From NCBI GenBank assembly GCA_030426295.1, contig JAUHYY010000001.1, positions 1 to 46,060 on the forward strand: a stretch of DNA of 46,060 nt. Reading direction: 5' to 3'. Made by a program: the position numbers and the translations under genes. A model generated the notes under the pieces. The model was not told the DNA's origin. It was given only the letters and a program-made list of their open reading frames with translations, and made no database searches. Positions 1 to 7,858 of the stretch are shown one piece after another (within the stretch, counting starts at the first letter, position 1; each line of letters starts with the position of its first letter). This DNA is from a bacterium (GTDB lineage: Bacteria > Patescibacteriota > Gracilibacteria > UBA1369 > GCA-2718715).

Positions 1-1623
1 TTAGATTTACCTGAGAGTATTAACAATGTTTATCAGGCACAGCTTGCTTTTATGGAAGGTAATGTCGCGGAAGCTTTGGTTTTGGTTGAGGGGGCAATTA
101 ATAGTGGTTCTTTGGATAGGGATTTGCAAAATATTGATTTGGGATTGAGCATAAGTGTTGAACAGCAATTTGGTTTTGATTTGCAAAAGTTACCTGAAAG
201 AGCAATTGAGTTGAGGAAACAATGTTATTTCATAGAACTGGATAATTTAGATGCTTTTGTTGAATCTGCGGGGCAAAGATACAGGGCGGGTATATTAACT
301 AATATGAGAGGATTGCGGCATGAATACGATCCTCATGCAGTTGTGGGTCAAATGTTAAATGACATTCGTGTAGGAGTTCAAAGTGGTATGTCTTGGGATG
401 ATGCTTATCAAAGAACTGTTTCTAGATTAGATTATTTTAATCAGCAGGGGGTACAGAATGCGCAAGAGGATGAAGGCTATCAGCCATATGATTTATTGGA
501 AGATTATTCGGAAATATTTAGAGAGTCTGATCCGCGAGTTAGAAGGGAGAAGGTATTAGATTTATCTAGAAGAGCTATGGATACGCATGGACTTTTTGGT
601 GTGGGATATTTTGGTTTAACAGAATCTTTGATTGACAGTGAATTTAGTGATGAGTTTGCTGCTATTTCTCAAGTTCCAGAGTTACAAACGCTTAGAGAAG
701 AAATGCTTGGACGGTTACAAGAGGAAATTGGTGGTTCTATTAGGCGAGATGTCGTTGCTGCTTTGCAACGGTCTTATGGAGAAGAGTGGGCCGCCCTAAG
801 TGTAGAGGAAAGAAATGCAATTATTTCTGAGCGCTTGGATTTAGTTTATGAGAATGTTGCAGACGATATTATGGTTGGTGAAACTATGAGATATGTAGCA
901 AATAATCCCGAAAGATTTTATGAGTTGGGTGGTTTAGTTGAAGTTGCAGATTTATATAATACTGCTGCAGTTCGGTATAATCGAATAATGGTTTTTGAGG
1001 AAATGGTTGAGCCTTTATTGGTTGCAGCAATTGAAACTGCTATTGCTATTCCTTTGGGTGTTGGAATGGGTAACGCAGTAAGAGGTGCTGCTTCTATAGC
1101 AAGAGTTGCGAGAATGGGACGATTAGGTCAGTTTGGTGCATCTGCTGCTGTTCGTTTGTCTCAAGGAGTTACCATTCAAACAGCACGTGGATTGACACGT
1201 GGTGCACTTACTAATGACTGGACTGAGCTCACAAACCTTAGAAATTGGACGTCTGGAGTAGCTGTGGAATCTGTGACTATGGGTTTATTAGGGTATACAT
1301 CTAGATTTGATTTAACGAATGGTCTTGCACTAATGAGTGTTTTAAAAACAGGTGCAGCATATGCGGGTGAAACTACTGCATTAACAATGATAGATAGGGC
1401 TGGGGATAGAATTGCAGGGCGTGAATCAGATACGTTCGCTCAAGATTTTGTTCAAAATGGTTTATTTGTATTTATGGCTAGATCGGTGAGAGGATCTTTA
1501 ACCCTAGGGAGGCGAGCACAGGTTAATAGCAATTCTAGGTTTGCAGAATTGTATAGAGGTTTGAGATCAACTTATGCTGAGGCTGGTGTAAATGTTATTA
1601 ATCCTGATAGAGGTATTATTTAG
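1..1623 (+). CDS. Large protein of unknown function, 5' end outside the window
   Basis: The reading frame is open from base 1 with no stop, so the true start lies upstream; an internal ATG at 52 gives 523 residues. I do not recognise a family. The N-terminal two thirds is acidic and helix-rich. From about residue 325 of the ATG-52 numbering there are Ala/Gly/Val-rich, weakly hydrophobic stretches (around LLVAAIETAIAIPLGVGMG) mixed with Arg-rich turns, which could be membrane-associated helices. It ends with TAG at 1621-1623, and its stop overlaps that of the convergent flippase gene by 4 bp. It may be the C-terminal part of a much larger protein. The coding call is secure; the function is unknown. 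Confidence 0.75.
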   Translation, partial: LDLPESINNVYQAQLAFMEGNVAEALVLVEGAINSGSLDRDLQNIDLGLSISVEQQFGFDLQKLPERAIELRKQCYFIELDNLDAFVESAGQRYRAGILTNMRGLRHEYDPHAVVGQMLNDIRVGVQSGMSWDDAYQRTVSRLDYFNQQGVQNAQEDEGYQPYDLLEDYSEIFRESDPRVRREKVLDLSRRAMDTHGLFGVGYFGLTESLIDSEFSDEFAAISQVPELQTLREEMLGRLQEEIGGSIRRDVVAALQRSYGEEWAALSVEERNAIISERLDLVYENVADDIMVGETMRYVANNPERFYELGGLVEVADLYNTAAVRYNRIMVFEEMVEPLLVAAIETAIAIPLGVGMGNAVRGAASIARVARMGRLGQFGASAAVRLSQGVTIQTARGLTRGALTNDWTELTNLRNWTSGVAVESVTMGLLGYTSRFDLTNGLALMSVLKTGAAYAGETTALTMIDRAGDRIAGRESDTFAQDFVQNGLFVFMARSVRGSLTLGRRAQVNSNSRFAELYRGLRSTYAEAGVNVINPDRGII

Positions 1624-3203
1624 ATTTCTTTAATTTCCTTTGTGGTAAATGTTTTTGTACCTAATATTCCGCCTAAGTAAACTAATCCTCCGATAGGAAT
1701 CAAGATTAGAATGTTGAAGTTTTCGATTAAGTTATAAGTTGGAGCCTTTAAGTAATATACAACTACACCCATTAGGGCTCCAGAAAATAGTACTTTGATG
1801 TTTGTTAGCCACGGAATGCGTATTTCAATTAGTTTTCTGCATGCGACGTAAGTTCCAATTAGAATTATTAGCTCGGAAAGTATTGTGGTTAGGGCTGCTG
1901 CTTCAAATCCGTACTTTGGAATAAAAATTAGATTTGTTGTTACATTAAATATTACACCGATTAAGTTTACGATGAGAAGGTAGCTTTGTTTTTCCATTGC
2001 AACTAGGCTGAATGCGAATAGGGTGTTTAGAAATGCAAAAACCATTGCGACTAGAATTAGTCTTAAGGCGATGTCTGATCCTTTTCTGTATTCGAACGGA
2101 TTCGCTGTGTCGATTGTGAAGTCTTTCTTGATTTCAACGTTTGGGCAAATTGCAGAAGCTTCTTCTGGGCTTTGGTAAACGATTTGTGCGTTGTTAGCAC
2201 AGTGGTAGCCTGTTAAGAATTGTGGGCTAGCGATAGCGAAGGTTAGTGGGAAGGCAAGTAGTGCTCCACCTATTGCGATTGGAACAGCTAGAGTGAAGAG
2301 GAACTTCCAAGACTTGGTGATAAGCATTTGGAACCTTTCTTTGTTTTTGTTAAAGCTTTCTGTGATTGCAGGTAGTGCTGAGTTCATGAAGAAGACAGGT
2401 ATTACCCCGAGGATTTCCATGAATTTTAGACTTACTCCGTAGATACCTACTTGCGTGTAGTTTTGAATTAAACCAAGTAATACTACATCTATTTTGAAGT
2501 AGATTGTGCTTAGTACTAATGAGAGGCCAAGGGGTAAAGATTTGATTACTAGTTCTTTTGTGTATTTCCAATTGAAGTCGACGTAGACTTTTGTGTGTTT
2601 ACTTACAAATAGAATTATTAAGAGTAGGTTGAATATACTTGCGAGGACTCCTGCATAAAGTAAGTAGGTGAATCCTGTCTCAATATTGCCTACTGCAAGT
2701 ACATAGATAGTAAGTGCAATAAATCCAACGTTTAAAATTTTACCTATGGTGAGCGCGATAGTTGCGTATACCATTTTAAGTTTGTATTGAAGAACAGAGC
2801 TTAGGGTTCCTGTTAATAGTGAGAATCCTGTAGTAATTGCAACGAGCCATATTCCTTGAGATACATATGTATGTGCGTATTTTGGAATAAACTGGGCAAT
2901 TATTCCGGCAATTCCAAGCATTGAAATAATAAGTACAGATCGGATTGCGATTATATTAGCTAGAATTTCTGAGATGGATTTTTCTTTTTTTGACATTTCT
3001 CGAACGCCAATTGTGTAGAGTCCGAAATCTGCGGCAATTGCGAAGAATCCGATGTATTCGTAAAGAGTTGTATATTGACCATAAATATCTGCAGGTAAAT
3101 AGTTGGTAATAATTTTGATTGAAATTATTCCAAGTACTGCTGCGAGGAATCTTCCTAGCACCTGCCAAAAAGTGTTCGACAATATTTTTCGAGCAAGGCT
3201 CAT
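1620..3203 (-). CDS. Oligosaccharide flippase, Wzx/polysaccharide-synthase type
   Basis: The 527-residue protein is very hydrophobic, with about 12-14 predicted membrane helices. Its N-terminus (FWQVLGRFLAAVLGIISIKI, then YLPADIYGQYTTLYEYIGFF) is typical of Wzx-like members of the MOP flippase superfamily. Such proteins move undecaprenyl-linked sugars across the membrane during surface polysaccharide or glycoprotein assembly. Between two helices, near residues 330-375, sits a polar insertion with two cysteines (GYHCANN and SAICPN) that could form a disulfide outside the cell. The minus-strand start at 3203 is followed closely upstream by a TATAAT (3215-3220), suggesting a very short leader. 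The substrate cannot be predicted. Confidence 0.85.
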   Translation of the reverse strand: MSLARKILSNTFWQVLGRFLAAVLGIISIKIITNYLPADIYGQYTTLYEYIGFFAIAADFGLYTIGVREMSKKEKSISEILANIIAIRSVLIISMLGIAGIIAQFIPKYAHTYVSQGIWLVAITTGFSLLTGTLSSVLQYKLKMVYATIALTIGKILNVGFIALTIYVLAVGNIETGFTYLLYAGVLASIFNLLLIILFVSKHTKVYVDFNWKYTKELVIKSLPLGLSLVLSTIYFKIDVVLLGLIQNYTQVGIYGVSLKFMEILGVIPVFFMNSALPAITESFNKNKERFQMLITKSWKFLFTLAVPIAIGGALLAFPLTFAIASPQFLTGYHCANNAQIVYQSPEEASAICPNVEIKKDFTIDTANPFEYRKGSDIALRLILVAMVFAFLNTLFAFSLVAMEKQSYLLIVNLIGVIFNVTTNLIFIPKYGFEAAALTTILSELIILIGTYVACRKLIEIRIPWLTNIKVLFSGALMGVVVYYLKAPTYNLIENFNILILIPIGGLVYLGGILGTKTFTTKEIKEI

Positions 3204-3236
3204 GAATATTTATGATTATAATCCTGAATAGTGTAA

Positions 3237-3264
3237 GTTATTAATTGTTGATTGTTAATTCATT
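3237..3264. repeat. Degenerate 7-bp tandem repeat upstream of prfB
   Basis: Four imperfect heptads (GTTATTA, ATTGTTG, ATTGTTA, ATTCATT) fill the gap between the divergent flippase and prfB genes. The 7-bp spacing of the ATT core matches other intergenic arrays in this window. Confidence 0.5.
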
Positions 3265-3269
3265 ATTAA

Positions 3270-4361
3270 ATGCAGGACTATAAACCAAGGCTTGAAGAAA
3301 TCCAGGCGCAGATTGAGAAAGGGTTAAAGGTTATTGATTTACCAAAGTTAAAAGTTCGAAAAGTTGAGCTCGAATCTAAGATGAATGAGCAAGGGTTTTG
3401 GGATAATCCAGATAAAGCCGCTCAAGTCTCGCAAGAAGATGCTCAAGTAGCTGAAGAAATTGAGAAGTGGGAAAATATAAAACGAGATGTAGACGAGTTA
3501 CTTGGGTTGTTGCCATCTATTAAGCCTGAAGAGGATCCAGAAACTGCAGAAGAATTTAAAGAGATGGTTGCGACTCTTGAGAGTCAGTGGGGAGTTTTGA
3601 ATATTGAAACTTTCTTGGGAGGTCGGTTTGATAAGAAGAACGCTGTGGTTACTTTGATATGTGGGACAGGTGGTAAAGATGCTCAAGATTTTACTGATAT
3701 GCTGCTTCGAATGTATTCAAGATATGCTGAAAGTAGAGATTGGAAGGTTGAGGTTTTAGAAGTTTCGGAAGGTGATGAAGTTGGACTTAAGCAGGCGACA
3801 GTTAAGGTGAGTGGTGCATATGTTTACGGATATTTGAAATTTGAGCATGGGGTTCATAGATTGGTGAGACTCTCCCCTTTTAATTCTGGAAATACTCGGG
3901 AGACTTCATTTGCGAAGGTGGATGTTATTCCAGAAGTGCATTTTGAGGATCATATAGAGATTGATGATAAAGATTTGAAGATTGATGTTTACCGTGCATC
4001 AGGTGCTGGTGGTCAGCATGTTAATACTACTGATTCGGCTGTGCGGATTACGCATGTTCCGACTAGTATTGTGGTGCAGTGCCAGAACGAAAGAAGTCAG
4101 CATCAGAATAAAGAAGTTGCTATGCAGATGTTACAGGGGCGATTGCAGACTTTGATGCTTGAAAAACAAGCTGAGACTATTGATGATTTACGTGGGCATA
4201 AATCTGAAGTGAGTTGGGGGAATCAAATTCGTTCTTATGTTTTGCATCCATATAAGATGGTGAAAGACCATCGAACTGATTATGAAGAAAATAATCCTGA
4301 TAAAGTCTTTGATGGCGATATTCATGGATTTGTTGAGAGGGAACTTGAGGTTTTGTCGTAG
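3270..4361 (+). CDS. prfB: Peptide chain release factor 2
   Basis: RF2 recognises UAA and UGA in the ribosomal A site and triggers release of the finished protein. The 363-residue length is normal. The SPF anticodon-like tripeptide that defines RF2 (rather than PxT of RF1) is at residues 202-204, and the catalytic GGQ loop is at 247-249 in SGAGGQHVN. The N-terminal ~100 residues form the usual helical domain. The frame is continuous from ATG 3270: the programmed +1 frameshift with an early in-frame TGA found in many bacterial prfB genes is absent, so this autoregulation is not visible here. Its presence shows that UGA is a stop in this organism, which matters for reading the interrupted ftsA nearby. 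Confidence 0.97.
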   Translation: MQDYKPRLEEIQAQIEKGLKVIDLPKLKVRKVELESKMNEQGFWDNPDKAAQVSQEDAQVAEEIEKWENIKRDVDELLGLLPSIKPEEDPETAEEFKEMVATLESQWGVLNIETFLGGRFDKKNAVVTLICGTGGKDAQDFTDMLLRMYSRYAESRDWKVEVLEVSEGDEVGLKQATVKVSGAYVYGYLKFEHGVHRLVRLSPFNSGNTRETSFAKVDVIPEVHFEDHIEIDDKDLKIDVYRASGAGGQHVNTTDSAVRITHVPTSIVVQCQNERSQHQNKEVAMQMLQGRLQTLMLEKQAETIDDLRGHKSEVSWGNQIRSYVLHPYKMVKDHRTDYEENNPDKVFDGDIHGFVERELEVLS

Positions 4362-4376
4362 AATTGGGCGGGGTTC

Positions 4377-4400
4377 GCTTCGGCGTCGAAGCTCTTGACG
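4377..4400. repeat. Palindromic repeat copy 1, downstream of prfB
   Basis: Sixteen bases after the prfB stop is a hairpin with arms GCTTCG/CGAAGC and loop GCGT, followed by TCTTGACG. The same 24-base block, differing at one base, recurs at 34159-34182. No T-run follows the hairpin, so it is not a standard terminator. The rest of 4362-4476 shows no gene. Confidence 0.6.
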
Positions 4401-4476
4401 TAGAGTTGGTTTGTGAATTTTTGGTGTGAAATGGCTTAAAGATAAGCTATTATCAATTTGTAATATAAGTTTAGTT

Positions 4477-4935
4477 ATGATTCTCGAAATAATTACAGGT
4501 AAGGATTCTCCGATTTTGCGGACTGTTTGTGATGAAGTAAAAGATTTCGATAAATCTTTGAAGAAGCTAGTCGAAGATATGAAAGAAACTATGCATGATG
4601 CTCGTGGGTTAGGTATTGCTGCGCCGCAAGTAAACATTAATGCTCGAGTATTTATTGTGACTCTTGGTCATGGCACAAAGAATCCAGTTGAGGTGGCTAT
4701 GGTGAACCCAACGATTACAAGTAAATCTAAAGAAACATATGTTGATGAAGAAGGATGCTTAAGTTTGCCAAATACTTATGGTCGAGTTGAGAGACCAAAT
4801 GAGATAAATGTCGAGTATTTTAATATTAAAGGTGAAAAGAAATCCCTAAAGTTGGCTGGTCTTGATGCGAGAGTGGTGCTGCATGAGAATGATCATATTG
4901 ATGGAGTGTTGTTTATAGATAAGCTGGTAGGTTAG
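4477..4935 (+). CDS. def: Peptide deformylase
   Basis: This metalloenzyme removes the formyl group from the N-terminal methionine of new proteins. All three family motifs are present: GLGIAAPQ at residues 44-51, EGCLS at 92-96 with the metal-binding Cys94, and HENDH at 136-140 with the two metal-binding histidines and the catalytic glutamate. I chose ATG 4477, giving 152 residues and starting MILEIITGKDSPILR, because it matches the usual N-terminus. An in-frame ATG at 4426 would add 17 residues that look like leader sequence. It lies between prfB and an ECF sigma factor on the same strand. Confidence 0.95.
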   Translation: MILEIITGKDSPILRTVCDEVKDFDKSLKKLVEDMKETMHDARGLGIAAPQVNINARVFIVTLGHGTKNPVEVAMVNPTITSKSKETYVDEEGCLSLPNTYGRVERPNEINVEYFNIKGEKKSLKLAGLDARVVLHENDHIDGVLFIDKLVG

Positions 4936-4963
4936 TTGACAATTATCGTAATGCTGCTATGCT
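4936..4963 (+). promoter_or_regulatory. Promoter of the ECF sigma factor gene
   Basis: TTGACA (4936-4941), a 16-bp spacer and TATGCT (4958-4963) lie directly after the def stop and 22 bp before the next ATG. The -35 is perfect and the -10 matches 4 of 6. Confidence 0.6.
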
Positions 4964-4985
4964 TTTTCCTTGTAACTAAATCTAA

Positions 4986-5633
4986 ATGAAAGGTCCAAGA
5001 CTTGAAGGTGATTCTAGAGATGTTCTAACTGGTGAAGAATTTTCTCAGTTAGTTTCTGAAGCGCGCAATACAATGACTGGGGTTGCAATGAAATATATGA
5101 AAAATAGACCAGATGCTGAGGACTTAATTCAGGCAACTCTTGAAAAAGCTTGGAAATCTAGAGATAAGTTCCAAGCGGGAACAAATTTTAGTGCATGGAT
5201 TTTTGTGATAATGCGAAATACTTTTATCAATATTTATAGGAAAAAGAAAAAATCTCTTGAAGTTAATGGTTTCGAAGATGGTGAAATAGAGTGGCGGTAT
5301 GGTAGTGAAGAGCGAGAAACAATTTATCGCGTGGAATCAGTTGAGGGTTTGATGGATACTTTTTCTGATGAAGTTAGAGAGGTCCTAATGGATTTAGAGG
5401 AAGGCTTTAGGAATGTGATAATTCTTTTTATGTTGGAATTTACTTATAAAGAGATTGCAGAGATCTTGGATGTTGCGGTTGGTACTGTTATGTCGCGCTT
5501 ATATAGATCAAGAAGGCATCTAGGCATAGACTTAGATGATTTTGCAAGAGAACAATATGGTATTAACCCTAAGCATTCAGGCGTTGTTAAGGCTATAGCT
5601 GATGTGAACTTAGATAGAGGTGCTGCTGAGTAA
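4986..5633 (+). CDS. ECF-type RNA polymerase sigma factor
   Basis: This 215-residue protein has the two-domain layout of extracytoplasmic-function sigma factors. Region 2 spans about residues 20-90 (DAEDLIQATLEKAW, FSAWIFVIMRNTFIN) and binds core polymerase and the -10. Region 4 is at about 125-185 with a helix-turn-helix (FTYKEIAEILDVAVGTVMSR) that reads the -35. No anti-sigma factor or membrane sensor is adjacent, so the signal is unknown. A tail of about 30 residues follows region 4. It has its own sigma70-like promoter and its 3' end overlaps the convergent FemAB gene by 24 bp. Confidence 0.93.
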   Translation: MKGPRLEGDSRDVLTGEEFSQLVSEARNTMTGVAMKYMKNRPDAEDLIQATLEKAWKSRDKFQAGTNFSAWIFVIMRNTFINIYRKKKKSLEVNGFEDGEIEWRYGSEERETIYRVESVEGLMDTFSDEVREVLMDLEEGFRNVIILFMLEFTYKEIAEILDVAVGTVMSRLYRSRRHLGIDLDDFAREQYGINPKHSGVVKAIADVNLDRGAAE

Positions 5634-6470
5634 TCGTTTCAGTTTTAATCCAAAGTAGTGCAAAGGTTTATGCACTATTACTTTTGATTGTTTCCATTTG
5701 ATGTGTTCGCCGCCGAATTTGGTTTTGAATTGGGTTACTCCTTTGAGTGGGTCTTTTGGTTTTTGTGGATCTGCGATTCCTAGAAAGTCGTAGTACTTAA
5801 ATCCCCTTTTTTTGGCTTCTTTTATTGCGTGCCATTGGAGTAGGTAAGGGGCCATAAGGTTCCTGTGTTTGTTTGATGAAGCTCCGTAGAAGTATGTTGC
5901 TGTGTTGCCGATGTAAGTGTTTAGGATTCCTGCAATTGGTTCGTCGTTTAGGTAGGCCATGAATAGTTTAGCTTTGTTCTTTTTGCCGAGTACGTTCAAG
6001 AATGCTTCGTAATGTTTTTGAGGATTGATGTAGAATCCATCTCGTTTGCCTGTTGCTTCTAAGATTTTATAGAAGTTATTTGATGTTTTTTCTTCTTTGA
6101 TTGTGAGTCCCTTCTTTTCGGCTAGGCGGATGTTGTATCGTCCTTTTTGATGCATGTCTTTTAGAATTTCGTCTTCGGATTTTGAAAGGTCAATTATCAG
6201 TGTGTGTCGAGGAGTGATTTCTCTAAAAAATTTTTTTGGATTCTGCTTTGTAGCTTTGTAGTTTTCGATCAGGGTGAAAATTGCGTTTTCTTGTTTGGCA
6301 ATTTTTTGGAGGTCAGGATTCGTGCTGTTTGTGTGTAGCATGCTCAACTTTTTGTTGAACTGATATTGGTAAACGATTTGGTCGTCAAGTTTGTGGATTT
6401 TTGATGCCTTGCCTGCTTGTAGTTGGGTTTCGGCGAAGTCCTGATCTGTAAATGGATTTGTAAGGTTCAT
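5610..6470 (-). CDS. FemAB/FemX-like peptidyl ligase (peptidoglycan bridge)
   Basis: The 286-residue protein resembles the FemABX family, which uses aminoacyl-tRNA to add amino acids to the peptide stem of lipid II; the fold is a double GNAT domain. Supporting segments are HTLIIDLSKSEDEILKDMHQ and GRYNIRLAEKKGL in the first lobe, then the conserved second-lobe signatures NDEPIAGILNTYIGNTATYF, YGASSNKHRNLMAPYLLQW and KYYDFLGIADP with KGVTQFKTKFGG. It is shorter than staphylococcal FemA (about 420) because the coiled-coil arm is missing, as is common in this family outside Firmicutes. The amino acid added is unknown. Together with murJ and ftsZ in the window it indicates a peptidoglycan wall. 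Confidence 0.88.
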   Translation of the reverse strand: MNLTNPFTDQDFAETQLQAGKASKIHKLDDQIVYQYQFNKKLSMLHTNSTNPDLQKIAKQENAIFTLIENYKATKQNPKKFFREITPRHTLIIDLSKSEDEILKDMHQKGRYNIRLAEKKGLTIKEEKTSNNFYKILEATGKRDGFYINPQKHYEAFLNVLGKKNKAKLFMAYLNDEPIAGILNTYIGNTATYFYGASSNKHRNLMAPYLLQWHAIKEAKKRGFKYYDFLGIADPQKPKDPLKGVTQFKTKFGGEHIKWKQSKVIVHKPLHYFGLKLKRLLSSTSI

Positions 6471-6484
6471 GGCTTAAGAGTAAT

Positions 6485-6517
6485 AAAAAACCGGCCTAAT
6501 TGGTAGGCCGGTTTTTT
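6485..6517. terminator. Bidirectional rho-independent terminator after ftsZ
   Basis: A stem CCGGCCTA/TAGGCCGG (6491-6498 and 6504-6511) with a 5-base loop is flanked by six A on one side and six T on the other. It can terminate in both directions; on the minus strand it ends the ftsA-ftsZ transcript before the FemAB gene. Confidence 0.9.
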
Positions 6518-6521
6518 GTAT

Positions 6522-6549
6522 GGCTAATTGCTAATGGCAAATAGCTTAT
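6522..6549. repeat. 7-bp tandem repeat at the ftsZ 3' end
   Basis: Four heptads (GGCTAAT, TGCTAAT, GGCAAAT, AGCTTAT) lie between the terminator and the ftsZ stop and include the stop codon. They share the consensus RGYTAAT with arrays at 27135, 30746, 33362 and 42255. Confidence 0.6.
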
Positions 6550-7796
6550 CTGTTCATTTTGTTTCTAATGAATGCAGGAATATCTAGTTCGCTTTCGCTT
6601 TGCTCTAGGCCTTGGTGTTGGCTTTGCTGCATGTTCATTAGAGGTTCTTGTGTTTCTTGAGTTTGAGTAGCTTGTGTTTGAGTTGCTTGTTGTTGAGTGT
6701 TTGTTCCTCCAAGAGCTGCTGAGTGGAATCCAGAATGTTGAAGTCTATTTTGTTTTTTAACATCGTCGAATCCAGTTGCTACTACAGTGATTTTGATTTC
6801 ACCTGTGTAGTTGTCGTTTACTACTGTACCGAAGATAATTGTTGCATCTGGGTCAGCTGCTTCTGTGATTACTCTAGCTGCTTCGTCTACTTCGAACATC
6901 GATAGGTCGTTACCACCTGTAATGTTGAATAGAATTCCTTTAGCACCTTCGATGTCTTGTTCAAGTAGAGGACTGCTTACAGCTGCTTTAGCTGCTTCTA
7001 GTGCTCTGTTTTCACCTGAACCGTAACCGATACCCATAAGGGCTGATCCAGCGTTTTCCATTACGGTTTTAACATCGGCGAAATCCACATTGATCATACC
7101 GTGAACTGTAATTAGGTCAGCGATACCTTGCACACCTTGTCTTAGGATGTCGTCTACTACTGTGAAGGCTTCTGTTAGTGGAGTCTTTTTGTCGATGATA
7201 GATAGAATTCTGTCGTTTGGAATAGTGATAAGTGTATCAACTTTTTCTTTAAGAGTTTGTAACCCTTCATCACATTGAGATTTTCTTCTTGGTCCTTCGA
7301 ATGAGAATGGTTTTGTTACAACACCTACTGTTAAGATTCCAAGTTCTTTAGCGATTTCTGCTACTACTGGTGCAGCACCTGTACCAGTACCACCACCAAG
7401 TCCACATGTAATGAATACCATGTCTGCTCCTTCAAGCATTGATTTGATTTCTTCTGAGCTTTCTTCGGCAGATTGTCTACCCATGTCTGGGTTACTTCCT
7501 GCACCGAGTCCTCTAGTAGTTGCTTTACCAATGTTTACTTTATTTGGAGCTTCTGAATGGTAAAGAGCTTGAGCGTCAGTGTTAACTGCGCTGAATTCAA
7601 CGCCTTTAAGGTTAGCTCGGATCATTCTGTTTACTGCGTTGTTACCACCGCCACCACAACCAATTACTTTGATCTTGGCAACCGGAGTAACGTCTGGAGT
7701 TACCTCCATAGTTTTAGAAGATTTCTTTGGACCTGAAAACAGGTTCTTGAGAGTATCTTCTGAGTTTGTTGTTCTATCGTCAGACATAGTACTCAT
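6546..7796 (-). CDS. ftsZ: Cell division GTPase FtsZ
   Basis: FtsZ polymerises with GTP into the ring that drives cell division. The 416-residue protein has the nucleotide-binding KVIGCGGGGNNAVNRM near residues 43-58, the tubulin signature GGGTGTG at 134-140, and the synergy loop NVDFADVKTVM that completes the GTPase site of the neighbouring subunit. A Gln/Thr-rich flexible linker follows. The C-terminal peptide ELDIPAFIRNKMNR is the classic FtsA-binding tail, so an FtsA partner is expected to work in this cell. ATG 7796 and ATG 7787 are both possible starts. The gene follows ftsA after 62 bp on the same strand and ends at a strong terminator. Confidence 0.98.
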   Translation of the reverse strand: MSTMSDDRTTNSEDTLKNLFSGPKKSSKTMEVTPDVTPVAKIKVIGCGGGGNNAVNRMIRANLKGVEFSAVNTDAQALYHSEAPNKVNIGKATTRGLGAGSNPDMGRQSAEESSEEIKSMLEGADMVFITCGLGGGTGTGAAPVVAEIAKELGILTVGVVTKPFSFEGPRRKSQCDEGLQTLKEKVDTLITIPNDRILSIIDKKTPLTEAFTVVDDILRQGVQGIADLITVHGMINVDFADVKTVMENAGSALMGIGYGSGENRALEAAKAAVSSPLLEQDIEGAKGILFNITGGNDLSMFEVDEAARVITEAADPDATIIFGTVVNDNYTGEIKITVVATGFDDVKKQNRLQHSGFHSAALGGTNTQQQATQTQATQTQETQEPLMNMQQSQHQGLEQSESELDIPAFIRNKMNR

Positions 7797-7858
7797 AGTT
7801 AATTGTTTATATTATTGTTTTCAAAATGGTTGGGTTCGTTGCAGTCGTTACTAAACAA

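Noticed and set aside
3270..3400. Programmed frameshift in prfB
   Set aside because: The frame is continuous through the region where the in-frame TGA normally sits.
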